DNA of 64,000 nt from Hirudinaria manillensis (GCA_034509925.1 CM067537.1:4542501-4606500); one strand, 5' to 3'; positions 40,001 to 52,385 are shown, counted from the first letter of the stretch. A program made the numbers and translations. Notes: generated from the sequence alone by a model not told the origin.

Positions 40001-42576
40001 AATTTAAAAATTCTTAAAACGTTCGCGCAGATTCTACGATGTTATTTTTCAAAATTAAAAAAAGTATAATTAAACATTATATTAATGTTAATTAATGTTA
40101 ATTGTCTATTACATTTGATGACTTGATTCGATGACATTATTTAAATTATGCACGTCAGAAATGAAAAAAAATTCTCACATCGAAGCTGAAGTCGTTTTCT
40201 TTTATTAAATGTTCTGATCTGTTGATAATTGCGATCTTCAACAAAACCTTTTTTGCTTCCACATCTTTTCCCTGGGAAACCAGCCAACGAGGTGATTCTT
40301 CAAGAATTCTGCGGTTTTTTCATCGAAGTTTTTATCACCAAAATTTAATTATTTATTTATTTATGAACAATAAAATTAAGAGTGGGTTATCCCAGAAAAT
40401 ATAAAAAAAATCGGATTCGCGACTTCCACGGTCCTAATTTTATTCTAATTTCAACAAAAATAATTCAAAATAAACTCTTAGCCAAAGCACGGAAGACTTA
40501 CAAGTAAGAAATCAAAAGAGTAATTTGGGGCCAGGTGTAAACAGCTTGCAAGTTTCTGAAATCCCTGACCAGGTAAGCAACCAGAGGTATAATCATTCCT
40601 CCGATTGCAAACGAAATGTTAAAAATCACTCCAAACTTTCTCCTCCACTTTTTTCCTGTCGATTCTACAACTGAAATTTAAATCAATTTTTTAAAATCTG
40701 AGCATCAATTAAGTACATCTGATGATATGCACGCGCAAGCATCGTGTTAAAAATAGGACTTCAGTCGATATACTTGATTCGTTCAAGTGAGTGCTTTATT
40801 TCATATAATCAGATATCATATATTTATATGAAATGCTTACGTAGAACGAAGGATGCCATGCAAGAAGCAGTGGATCCAACTGCTATGATGAAACGTGAAA
40901 GGGCAAACATGGGGTAGTTTGGGGCGTATAGGGACATGACACCTCCCATCAATTTGAGAATATGAGATCCGATCAGTACTTTCTTCCTTCCGTATCTCAA
41001 ATACGTTCGAATAATATTAACTGATATTAACTTCTAGCATTGTAATTACTTTGGAGATATTTAGTATGCAGTATTAGTAAACAGAGAAAACCTTTTAACC
41101 GACACAATAAAATCTTGCATAACAATGACATCAAAGAATTCGAAGTCTTGAAAGTTTGATTCTTTGTAAACAAATTTCTTATAAATTAAGAATAAACATT
41201 GACTTAGATGTAGTTAAGATGAGTTAAATATTAAAGTTAATCTATGTTATTTATTTAAGCTATAAGATTTAACAATTGATTTAGAAGTAGTTGAACAAAG
41301 AAGATACATGAAACTAACTTGTCAGAAAGATACCCGTGAGTGAGACATGAAATTAATCTTCCAGCCATGAAACACGACGATACGAGGTCCACCAACCACG
41401 CCCTACTGCAGACCAAATCAAACTGTAAAACATTTACTAAAATTATCTATTTTATTATTTAGAATTTTATTAATATTAATTTTACAATTTAATTAGAAAC
41501 TTTCATCGGCAGAAGAATTTATAATGCCCAATTAACAAATCTAAGTGGATTTTAAGGAGATTATTAACATTTCTTTTGATATTACAAAAAAAAAAACAAA
41601 AAAATGTCCAAAAGATGAATATGCAAACATTACATGACAAATTACAACCCATAAATATTTAAGCAAATAACTTGATTTATAAATGATAATAAACAGTGTG
41701 CCTTATTTTTTAGAGAATTGTTACAAAACAGTAATTCAAGTAAGCATTATAATAATAATAATACATGGTTAAAAGGTAATTTGGAACAACGCAACTTGTT
41801 TCAAGTATTTTTCAAACAGTTTTTCTACTTAATTTTAATTAATTTTAAGTTTATTTTTAATTATTTGTACATAATTTTTCCATTAAAAAATCTTAAAGCA
41901 AATAGGCTCATCATTCAAACACTTTCCAGACAACAAAAACGTAGAAAATTTAAAGCAACACAATTGCATTTGTTCAGTTTGATGATTTATTTCTATTTAA
42001 AGACCAAAACGTCAGAAATGACCTCGGTGATGATTGTCGAAACGTAAACAGATCGATCGTATTTCCACTGAGTGCAATTAAGTTCATCACAGATGGGCAG
42101 AAATCCGTCTGAAAAAAAAATGCATCGTTAGAGCATCCCAGTGCATGCAAAAGCATTTATTGATAGTCATTTTCATGACATCCCTATCCAAGGGCTCTCC
42201 ATGATGACGCAAGCAGTAATGGTTGCAAAAGCAGACATTATCTTTGACTACTGAAGTTTGTTCCAAATGACTTATAAAAATATTAAACGAAGGATTAAAC
42301 ATTTAATTCACAAAATATTTACAAACCCTGTTCATGAAATTGCTGAGGTCTTGACAGGTTATGAGGAGGCGTCATGAAGCCGTCATCGTCATCATCATCA
42401 TCATCATAACCGACGATGTGATTGCAATGAAAATTACTTTTTCCCGCCAAGAAGTTGATGGCGATGCTGTCTGTCGAGCAAAAGGAAAAGAGGAAGGTGA
42501 GGAGGAGGAGTACGACTTGGTAGAACCCTTGGCCGAGGTCAGAGTTCAACAAATCATCAAATTGTGGTTCCTTCAT
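37031..42576 (-). CDS. SLC22-type organic ion transporter, copy A
   Basis: Ten exons, all in phase: 42327-42576, 42023-42108, 41319-41422, 40841-40995, 40502-40670, 40179-40308, 39569-39681, 37714-37934, 37346-37530, 37031-37189; 523 residues. The major-facilitator SLC22 family moves organic cations, anions or carnitine across the plasma membrane. Diagnostic parts: TM1 GFYQVVLLLLTFLFSFCSTD; CTQWKYDRSVYVST before TM2; TM2-3 loop GYLSDKYGRKK (Lys147-Lys152); EESPRWL at 258-264; TM7 end TGILWFSW; ETYPTSIR at 439-446. The large extracellular loop is shortened and holds an eight-Asp run, and the C-terminus has Asn and Asp runs before SNTRFR, both derived from triplet repeats. Intron 7 (37935-39568) contains a dead reverse-transcriptase relic. 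Substrate cannot be told from sequence. Confidence 0.92.
38045..39345 (-). mobile_element. dead R2-like non-LTR retrotransposon relic in SLC22 intron
   Basis: Same strand as the host gene. Broken frames read FVDVSKALGFVSHESIIRA (reverse-transcriptase motif A region), NCFAFADDPLLLSS (the F-A-D-D catalytic motif), DTYKYLGVRIGP, ITIRKSVRKWLRL, and near the 3' end GEMKSLAHIVQNCQSTEARH, like the zinc-knuckle region of R2-clade elements. Many stops and frame changes separate these blocks, so it is inactive. It is more GC-rich than the intron around it. Confidence 0.75.
39464..39490. repeat. (ATT)n microsatellite in SLC22 copy A intron
   Basis: About eight ATT units next to the retroelement relic, in intron 7 of copy A. 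Confidence 0.85.
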
Positions 42577-42919
42577 TGTTCTTTCGATTGAGTTGTGATT
42601 TCTGGTAAATGATGATAATTCGAGTTGTGATTGATTGATTGATATTGTTATCCGACGTTTACAATTAGTAATTGTCAAAGAAATTAAAACAAATTATTTA
42701 CAGTAAATCATTTACGATAAATTTCGAATTTGGAAATGTCGAACGGATTTTATTTGATTTTCAGAACTCCGAGACAGGTATTTGATGAATTATCAAAGGA
42801 AAACATGTTTTATAAAAATGTAGAATTTTATGAGAAACGATCAAATTAAACATTTGAAATATTTTTTAACATGATCTCTCGATATTCATCATCTTTATAA
42901 ATATTATTACATATTATTA

Positions 42920-42921
<2 letters not shown>

Positions 42922-42989
<68 letters not shown>
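42922..42989. repeat. (ATT)n microsatellite upstream of SLC22 copy A
   Basis: About 22 perfect ATT units, followed by GTC/ATC triplets to about 43008. It lies about 350 bases upstream of the copy A start codon. Confidence 0.95.
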
Positions 42990-44079
42990 CGTCATCATCA
43001 TCATCATTATTATTTCCCAACAGCTTACGTCACATGTCAAGGTGAACTCAGATCAACACAATGGCCCAGATGAGGAATGTCCATGAAATTGTCTTTCGTA
43101 GAAATATTTAACAGCCTTAATCATATGTTCACTTTAACTTTACTCTTGTTAAACCTGATGCAATTTATTTTGTAATGAAAACATCATTTGTTTAAATGCC
43201 AAAAACGGCTTAAAATATCGCAAGAACAATCGGATACATTGGATACTAACGTAAACAAATGCAACGTTTATTCCATTTCTTATCACAAGATTTTAAATGT
43301 TGAATTTGGAAACAATTGAAAAAATTTTGTTATTGAACTTTTTCATGCAAGTCAGATTCTATTGCTATTCAACTACAAATGAGGCAAACACATTGTTCTG
43401 GTTGTATGGTGTACACGTGATCGTGTGCTGCTCAGTCTTTATGCAAATAAATAATAATAATAACAACAATAATAATAATAACAGGTAAGTTAATATTAAT
43501 TAATAAATGATTCACAGGTAGTAAAGAATATTGTTTTAAATTCGAGCAAAATGCAAATCTAAAAAAGATTGTGAAAAGAAATTCGTGAAATTAAAATTCA
43601 TCAAATGGTCGTCGCTTAGAACCTGTGTTTGTTCCTAAAAATAGCCTCATCACTCATGTACGCACGTTGAACTCACTTGTGACTCCAAATTCAGTTTGTA
43701 TTTTTCCATCAGTTATCTTTCCAGTCAGCATAAACAACGTTATTATATAATTAGAACAACGCTACCATAATAATTTTATCCCCGAAAGGGGAGATCATTT
43801 TCATTGCGTAAAGAACCCCTTCCTAAAAAATGTCCTGATGAAATACAGAAAATGCAAATGTACAATACTGTACCCGACAATTAAATGCCAATAACATCGG
43901 TGTAATGGTTATTGATATAATTAATGCTATTATAGGCATAATAAATGCTATTATTACAGTATTATTAAAAAGGGTAATATTGAAGGGGTATCATAATTAA
44001 CATTATTATAGGTATTGTTAATGTTATTGTAGGCAATGTTAATGTAATTATGATATTGTTCGATATTCAGCCTCAGACT

Positions 44080-44420
44080 TGACGGATCCTTAAAGGAGTT
44101 TTCCCTCCTCAAACGCTTTCTCTTCTGGATCACCTCCTCTCTTTAATTTTTTTTGAAGAGGAAGTTTTGGGGCGCATAAGTCGCATGTTCCTATCCGTTT
44201 ATTCAATATCTGGACTTCCCGTTAGACTCGCAAAGGCTGTTGGTGGCCTTTTTTAACAATCGTTGTTGCTTGGACTTTGAAAGGTTTCATTGAATTCTTG
44301 ATGTTACTTTTCGGACTGTTCAAAAGCCTGAAAACTTTATATATTTTTAGGCTGTCTGTGGCCTTCTCACGTCCTTCTCCTACGTTCATGTCTTCTGATT
44401 GCAGCATTTCCACTAGAACA
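44080..44420 (-). mobile_element. solo relic resembling the 3' region of the 57-kb retrotransposon
   Basis: Several words occur in the same order and orientation as in the non-coding 3' part of the element at 56.7-57.1 kb. CGGATCCTTAAAGGAG...CTCAAACGCTTT compares with GGGATCCTCAGAGAAGG...TTCGAACGTTT. GGCTGTTGGTGGCCTTTTT and GGCTGTCTGTGGCCTTCTC compare with GGCTCTCATTGGCCTCTTT and GACTCTCAGTGGCCTTCTTT. There is no associated open frame. Boundaries are approximate and similarity was judged by eye. Confidence 0.5.
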
Positions 44421-44726
44421 ATGATCAACACGTTTTTTCCATGCTTTTTTTTGGTCATTTCAAACGTGACCTGGAAAATCATAATTATCGCCATCATCGT
44501 GATCATCGCCATCATAATTACTGGGAGCGTTTAAAGAGGTTACAATTTTTTGTCTTAAATAAAAATTTTTTTTTTAAAGTTAATCAATTCTACCTTTCTA
44601 GCTGTGATAGTTTAGATTCTCAAGGTCCCCTTTTATTTCACTTTTTCAATTTTTCATTTGTGTGTTTCTTTGTCTATGTTTAATCCTTGGATGCCCAAAG
44701 TAAAAAAACTTCAACTTTCAGCCCGT

Positions 44727-44741
44727 GGGGGGGGGGGGGGG
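44727..44741. repeat. run of 15 G
   Basis: An uninterrupted G run in otherwise AT-rich spacer. It can form a quadruplex only intermolecularly or by slippage; length may also be a sequencing uncertainty. Confidence 0.9.
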
Positions 44742-45763
44742 CACAAGTGTACCCCCAATACATTTGTCATGTGTACTGAGCGTCAAACGAAAGGTTGTTA
44801 TTAAAACTATTTTACCAGTCAATAGGCACAGGTTCAGGGAATATAAAAATATTGTTTACATTAAACAATTATTAAGCAGCGCCGTATGGCATTATAAACA
44901 TTTAGCTATTTTTCGCATTTCAATTCTTAACTTCAGATTCACGTGTTCATTAATAACTATGCAAAGTCATCATCTCTGTTATTACCTTTATTTCATTTTC
45001 AAGATATTTTTATTAAAAAAAATATGATTTCCAAATTTTCGAATGAAATATATAAAATGCGCAACTCCTGTGCATCATATATAAATACATATAAGTAATA
45101 AGTAACGTGCAATACGTATATTTAATTTATTGAAATTGGTACCACGTTGAGTGTAATCGATAAAATCTTTGTTTCATATTCAAAACACAGAGAATAAGAT
45201 TTGGTCAGACTACAAGACATTGGAAGAGATATCCTTATTGCCATGATAATGCCATTCTTTCACCTACTCCATTAGCAAAGAACCTAAATAATTTAACAAT
45301 TGAATAAGTTTGCGCAAGAACAAATATGCAAAAACATTTAGTAACAAACGGATATGGCAGATCTCTTTGTAAAAAAACGTTAAAACTTCGGTGTTGTTTA
45401 AAAGAACACGAAAAGTGCATAATTTCAAGAAACATCTGAATTCGATACGAAAACACAAACGACGACGAAATCAAAGGCGTTTAATGTGAAAATTCCAAAT
45501 TCGCTGGAAATACCTCCAAAACTCTGGCGAAACATTGTAAAAATAATCGCAAGATGTCGCCGGTAAATGTCTCAGGACATAATAAAATTCTCAATACTCG
45601 CTTAAGACACTTAATAAAAGAAATGTATACAAATTCCTAAAGACATTTAAAAACTGATCGACTGAAATTAACATGGAAATCGAGATAAAAAAAAACTTAG
45701 ATGATCCATAAATTTGCATTAAATCGTATTCAAACAAAGAGAGAAACATTGGAATCATTACGA

Positions 45764-48700
45764 CTAAACAGATTCTGAAGCTTTTGATATGTCGCCTCCT
45801 GGGTTGTTGTTTGCAATTGTTGACGACGAACTTTGATCATTTCTGTTTATAAATATCGGCAGAAAATTATACCATGAGTGCATTAGGGTACAATACAAAA
45901 CACAAAATTTATTATTTTAATGTTGTTCCATTTCTTAAACGCGTTACCTCGTGATCGTAGACATGTCTCCTGTGTTGACTTTAGGAAAGAAAACGAAGAG
46001 CACTCCAGAGATCAAAGCCAACGATCCGAATATCAAACTTGGCAATGGCCTCCAAACGTCAGCCTGGGGAACATGTAATGAATTACATGAATATATTATA
46101 TTACTTGTAATAATATATACTTGTATTATATTACATATAATATATTGTATAATATATGTTATATATATTATATTACTTGTAATATATTACATGTAAGGAA
46201 TTAATATACGTAACGTAATACTTTAAATTTATAACCGTATCTGTCGTGAAACGTGACCATATGTAAAACGTTCTCACCAAAACACCACCCAGAAACGATG
46301 ATGCCATGCTGCTCAGTCGACCAAAACCTGCTGATATTCCCATTGCTTGGCCCCTAATCCTGGTCGGATAAGTCTCGGCCGTTTCAACGTACAAAGTGTT
46401 GTAAGATATCGTGATCAATCCTTTGCCCAGTATGCCGAGAGCAGTCACCATGTACTCAAGGTCTGGAAATAAGATTTTTTCACGTATTGTTTCAAGATCC
46501 AGATCAGGGTTTTGTCACAAAATGGAAAGTCGTGACTTACCTTCGTTAAACATGAATGGGATCATGGCGAACGAGGCCAGTCCAGCAAAAGCGGTGAAGC
46601 AACCTAAAGTGACCCTCCCCCCGTACTTCTCCATAACCACAATCGTCACCAGATTCGCTGGAAGTTCGATGATGTTGAGGAGAAAAGTATTGAGGTAGAT
46701 GCTCCCTGGCAATCGACCGGTATTCAGAGACAGGGCGTAGTATATGAGGGCTGCGACGAACCTTTCACCAAATTTCGAATGAATAGAAAGTTGATTGAAT
46801 GACGAGAAATGATTTTAAATAGAAAAGAAATAAGCAGTTGCTGAATAAAGGATTACCGCTATTATTATTATTATAGCACAATTAATGATATTGTTATATA
46901 TTATATTACGTTACGAAGACATTGAAAATGTATTTCTCAATATAATCAGTGAAATGCAATTTTAATTAATTCACCGCAAAAAGAATTCACCATTGATAAG
47001 ACAACAAAACTGCTTTGTGGTTTAAAAAGTCATGGATTACTAGAAAAAAAAACAATACCAGCAAGTCCATAGTATGAGTGTCTTTGCAGTCATATCTTTG
47101 TTTGAAAACATTCCATCGCAAATAAAGCTTCTAATAAACGACCCTTTTGTTTCTTTTGATTCGATTAGATTTATCTACAAGAAAAACAACGAGAAAAGTT
47201 GCAATTTAAATGATGTAATTAACATTAATTAATGTAATTAATTTTTAATTATAACGCCAATTAAGAAGCAAAAAGCAAAACCTTTTCAGAGTCCGCCTTA
47301 AGCAGGGAGTCCTCCAAGAGATGGGTTTTCTTGTTTACGATAGCCATTGTTTCCATGACCTTCAAGGCATTTTCCTTCTGACCTTGAGACATCAACCACT
47401 TTGGAGATTCATCGAGTATGCTGGTGAATAGCATTTCGTCAAGTTTAAAGTTTACGCTTTAAGTTTAACAACTGTTCTTATTCTGATTATTAATAATATT
47501 ATTAATAAATATAATATTATACTACTATTACATAATATGGAATAATAACATAATGTATCTTTAGGAATCTTAATGGAATAATAACATTATGTATCTTTAG
47601 ATCCCTCGTTTTGAAGGTTTGGTAATTATCTTTGCCTCATTATTACAAAAGTTGATCAAGTGAGTAGCTTTCAAGATATTTCGTTAAATTAAAACCCATA
47701 AATAAATATTAATAGTCATAAAATATAACTAACAAAAAACTCAGACAAAGAATGAGTTGAGGCCAGGTATAAACGGTTTGCAGGTGCTTGTAATCTCTGA
47801 TCAAGTAAGCGACCAGTGACAACGCCATTCCTCCTAAAGCTGGTGAAGATGTGAACAAAATGCCGACCTTGTGTCTCCACTTGCTCCCCGCGCATTCAAC
47901 AACTGGGTCAGGAATACATTTTCATTACGTTTTTAATATTAATTTAGTCTTGAACATAAAACAGGCAGATGTTTAAAATTATAAATAAATGCCCACGTAA
48001 GACAAAGGATGCCATGCAAGAAGCAGTGGATCCAACTGCTATGATGAAACGTGAAAGGGCAAACATGGGGTAGTTTGGGGCGTATAGGGACATGACACCT
48101 CCCATCAATTTGAGAATATGAGATCCGATCAGTACCTTCTTCCTTCCGTACCTGAAACACATTTGAATGATATTAACTGAAGGAAATAAGTTAAAAAAAT
48201 TAAACCAGTTAGTTTATCTAATAATCCTTATTTTAATTATTCAATGTGTACTTAAGGTATGATTCGCGCACTACTTTCGAGATTACTTTGTAAGGTTTAC
48301 CCGTGACCAATTAACTCTATGTAGCATTTCCAACCCAAAAAGTCTTCATTTGAGAAAATGTTTATTTTAGAAGACCCTGCATGTTCTAATGTTTGCTGGA
48401 TGTTCTTTTACATGTTCTTTTCCGTTCTTACATTGAAATTTGCATGAGATGAAATGTATATGTCTTACCGTAATATATCTTAGTAGTCTATCGATTTTTT
48501 AGGTTAATGTAAACATTTGAAACGAGTGTGAATATTCACGATCTTATGCACTTACTGAACTCAAACGTGTAGTAATACCAATGACAATAATTAGAGCAAT
48601 TAAATTTCTGAATGTCACACCCGTAGAAATTAAAGATAAAATTGGCTTTATGGTAAAGTCCTAAATTAGCTGTTTATAAATCAGTTCAACGCTGGGTTCG

Positions 48701-50133
48701 TCGTTAATGCTAATTTTGTAACTACTGGTTTGTGCTATCATCTTAATTAGCATTCAGAATGTTATTGGCTCTTCATCCACGACATTTAATTGACCATCAA
48801 TTATGCTTGACCTTGTTCTTCTCCTTTATTAAGTTTTACTTTCATGCATATTCAACAGTAAAAGAATGCTTTCATAATTGAGCTTTAGCTTTTGAGCTGA
48901 AAAGCAATCATAAGCTGTATGCAATCAAAAAATTATCAAATCATTATCTGTTCTCCCAAAGAATCGTAACTAATTAAATAGACATTAGTCTGTCCTAAAA
49001 CGTTAGACTCTTGCTAAAACAGCTTACTTGTCTGAAAAATATCCATGTGAAAGGCATGCAAAAACCCTTCCAGCCATGTAGAAAGTGGAAACCAAATCAA
49101 CAAGCCATCCTCTCCAGCACACCAGATCGAACTGGAAATCATAAAACGCTTTTATGTGATATTTTACTAAATACATTTCTAATAAGTTTCATTTAAATGA
49201 TAAACCATGAGGCGCACTTTGACTCACAAAACAAACAGTCAGGTAAAATAAAAGTCCTTAAAAAGACTTCGCAGGTGAAGCATAAAACGTAGCATGAAAC
49301 TATGAATGCACGCACTTCTTCATTTTAAGTTAACTAATTTAATACGTAACTATTAACCAACTAAATTCCTTAATTTGTCAAATGGTTATTAACCGGGTGA
49401 TAGATAAATGTAATTTATAAATTTGGTCTTTCGTGTTGCAACTTTTCAGTGCATGTATCTTACGACATCTTATTGCTAATGATATTAAGCAGAAAGCGCT
49501 TAACATATTTTAAAAATTTGATGATTCAACCAATCGAAGTTAAGAGAGCGAATTAGCGAAATGTAAGGACACGAATTCAAATCTTTCATACTCATTCAAA
49601 ATGATGATCTCGAATGTTCGTCACCTTAGGTAGGATTTAAAACTTTCTCATGAATTGGAATTTTCGAAAAAAAAAAAAAAACAACACCGAATGCTAACCT
49701 CACTGACAATTGTTGATGTGTAAGTGGACCTGTTATATTCCCAGCGAGTACATGCCAATGTTTCCACTTCATCATAGTCGGATGATGCATTCACAACAAA
49801 TTCAGAATAGCATTTTCGCAGGATGTAAGTCCCTTCATTTGCAATCGAAGCATTAAACGCAATTAATTTAAAATTACTTCTTCGACTAAATTGTAATTTC
49901 TCAAGACACCAACCGTTGCTAAGGAAGTGATTGGGTGACGAATAAGAAGCATCAGGTAAATGCTGGTAATCCTCGTGGGTTGCCTCTGCGCACGTGTAGT
50001 CCATTTTGCCAGCAATAAAATTAATGGCAAAGCTGTCAGTCGAGACGAAAGAAAACAGGAAAGCCATAATTAGGACCCCCGACTGGTAAACGCCCTTCCC
50101 CAATCCCTCTTCCATAAGCTTTTCGACTTCCAT
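45764..50133 (-). CDS. SLC22-type organic ion transporter, copy B
   Basis: Ten exons in phase: 49699-50133, 49028-49131, 47997-48151, 47734-47902, 47282-47420, 47059-47174, 46541-46761, 46278-46462, 45948-46063, 45764-45842; 572 residues, close to the usual 550. TM1 is SGVLIMAFLFSFVSTDSFAI. A long extracellular loop with four cysteines and several N-x-S/T sites ends ACTRWEYNRSTYTSTIVSE. The MFS loop is GYFSDKYGRKK (175-185), DESPKWL is at 291-297, LILWTCW ends TM7 and ETYPTRIR is at 476-483. The C-terminal tail is short and Ser/Asn-rich. Exon boundaries match copy A except that A splits the first exon and fuses the last two, so the pair arose by tandem duplication. Exon 3 is nearly identical to exon 4 of copy A. 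Substrate unknown. Confidence 0.94.
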
Positions 50134-51161
50134 TTTGGCGCCAATTCAAATGTACGTGGAGGTCAAAAATTGTCATCAATCTCCACTTATTGCAACACCA
50201 AATGTTTTCTTTTAGCCAACGAGAACTACACGCTGCCTTCAACCCAAGAGAAACCAGACGATGGGAACGTTACTGAGCTCTTTTAAAAGCTTTGTTTTCT
50301 GGGCCGGACGACCTTTAATTGGCCGAGACAGAAGCGAAATTCAGCCAAAGAACTTCTCAAGACGCTTGTTTGGATCACATGAGGTTTCGTTGCCAAGGTT
50401 GTGGCAACGATTTAAATCTGCGATTCCAGGCTACATTTTCGCTTACTTATCATCGGCAATGTAACCTCCATTTAGAAGCAGCATTTCCTGAATGCATTTA
50501 ATTTCAACGATTCGACGTCTGGACGATTTCGGATTCCAATGTCGATAAAATGCAGGTTCTTGGTTCAAAAACTGTCACGCAAAAGTCACAGGATTTTTGC
50601 TTGCTGTATTATTTTATGCGGCTGCCAGCCATGGAAGCCAGCAGTTACAGGCAAGATCCGCCTTCTCTCGACAATTTTTAATGAATATTTTCAAGCTTGG
50701 GATACCTTCAAATTGATAGAAAGCGGGAAGAGTTAAAGTAAAAGCTGGAAATGCATGATCCGAAACTCTCTAAAATTTCTAATCTCAAGTTAAAACCATT
50801 TGCATATCAGCGACTTTTTTGTTCGGTTTTCATTCTACTCAGAAATATGATTCAAAAGTTAAATTTCAATTCATATCTGCGATATTTCTTGGATCGTGGG
50901 ACCTTGACGATATTTTCTTGGTCGGATTAAAAATAGAGATGCATCTAATCACCGATTATAGTCGAGAATATTATGAATTTCGTAAAATATTACTTTTTCT
51001 TTGATTCAAAATTATTTTAAAATTCATCATTCCTTAAAATATCCAATCATTTGAAAATACAGCACCAATGAAGTTTTCATTTTCACGATCGGACGTTTGT
51101 AAACAAATGTCGCTAGCGATATGAAATTGAAATATTGAAATATTATGGAATATAAGTAACG
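50134..51161. other. divergent promoter region between SLC22 copy B and DNAJC5
   Basis: The two genes are transcribed away from each other from this 1-kb interval. The part at 50134-50740 is visibly less AT-rich than the rest and has CG dinucleotides, but no repeat or clear motif. Short open frames on the plus strand here are not supported as genes. Confidence 0.45.
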
Positions 51162-52302
51162 ATGGAGTCAGAAAGAAAATTAACGTAAATTTTGTGCCTC
51201 ACTTTTTCTTGTTAATGTTACTTTCGGCTGATTCAAAAGACTTGAAATGCGATAAACGATTCACAATACTACACTATGCAGATGTCTTTATTGTATTTCA
51301 TCATTAGGAGAAAACATATTAAACATATAGAGAGAATGTATTTGCAAAGGAATATTTAATTAGGTAACTAGCTAATCATAAAATCATGTTTATCTCATGT
51401 TCAAAGAGGGGCGCAAGCATCTTACAAACATTTGGATTCGTCACAAACTTTATTAACTTTAAAAGTTGCTAGTGATTAATATTTATTTAATTTTTGCTTG
51501 TCAATAAGGTCTACTGGTGAGACGTTGTATAAAGTTTTAGAAGTTCAAAAAACCTCTACTGTTGATGAAATAAAACAATCCTACAAGAAGGTTATTCTTT
51601 AAGTTTGAGAAGAAATTTAACTTTAACCTCATATTGACCTCAAACTTCCCCAAGCTTGCACTGAAGTATCATCCAGACAAAAATCCTGGAAACCAATCCG
51701 CCGAAGAAAAGGTTGTAAAGTTAATTTAATATATATTTTTTATATTATTGCCATCATATAAATAACCAACAATAATTCCCAGTTAATATATTTTACAAAA
51801 TTGTTTAAGTTTAAAGAAATCAACAGAGCTCATATGATTCTGACAAACGAAAAAAAGAGAATTCTTTACGACAAATACGGTTCTGCAGGAATTAGGATAG
51901 CTGACCAATTGGGTGAAAGCAACGTCGATAGTTACCTATTCATCAACACACCCCTGACTCAAGTAAGACGAAATACTTCATTAATTTAAAAAAAATATGC
52001 CAATAAATTCAAAATCACTTCTCGTGCAGTGTTTAGCAACGTTCTGTTTCCTGGCAACCTGTTGCTGCTGTTGCTGTTGTTTTTGTTGCTGTTTCTGTTG
52101 CAACTTTTGTTGTTCACGACCGCCTATGGAAGAACGAACCAGGGCACTTTCTGTCCAGGAAAGTCTCGCTTTATTCTTAAGTCTGAGTTTAACATTGTGT
52201 GATAATGATATTTTATCACGATATGGTAGCAATGATAACGGACCGCAGTCGCAATTACTGAGAGTAATGAGTTTTAGTAAGCTGGGTGCTAGCACGGGGT
52301 AG
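51162..52302 (+). CDS. DNAJC5: cysteine string protein (DnaJ co-chaperone of synaptic vesicles)
   Basis: Five exons join in phase into 195 residues (human CSP-alpha has 198): 51162-51184, 51509-51590, 51655-51711, 51810-51962, 52030-52302. CSP is a palmitoylated vesicle co-chaperone that with Hsc70 keeps SNARE proteins such as SNAP-25 folded. The start MESERKLTSTGETLYKVL parallels the family N-terminus. The J domain has HPD at residues 41-43 (LKYHPDKNPGNQ) and ends INRAHMILTNEKKRILYDKY. YGSAGIRIADQLGESNVDSY is the family linker. The cysteine string (116-133) has 14 Cys in runs of 7, 3, 2 and 2, plus Cys106 and Cys111. The segment before the string is shorter than usual and lacks the Trp pair of vertebrate CSP. 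The tail after the string is not conserved. The first coding exon is only 23 bases and introns 2-4 are under 100 bases. Confidence 0.93.
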
Positions 52303-52385
52303 TTTATCGGGTGTTACAGTGTAGAACGAATTTTAAGGCATTTTATAACACAAGAAACATTGTCTTAAGAGCACGTATACAATTT

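Larger units (their letters stand above)
42577..45763. other. spacer between the two SLC22 genes
   Basis: Holds the upstream region of copy A, the (ATT)n tract at 42922-42989, AAT/AAC units at 43452-43482, the retroelement 3'-region relic at about 44.08-44.42 kb, and a run of 15 G at 44727-44741. The rest is AT-rich with no supported exon. It must also hold the 3' UTR of copy B (minus strand, below 45764). Confidence 0.55.

Noticed and set aside
41718..42047. 109-codon plus-strand frame opposite SLC22 copy A
   Set aside because: It overlaps an intron and exon 2 of copy A on the other strand, is AT-rich and has no recognised content.
50261..50736. Three plus-strand frames between SLC22 copy B and DNAJC5
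   Set aside because: They overlap one another in different frames in a region that is more simply the divergent promoter interval.
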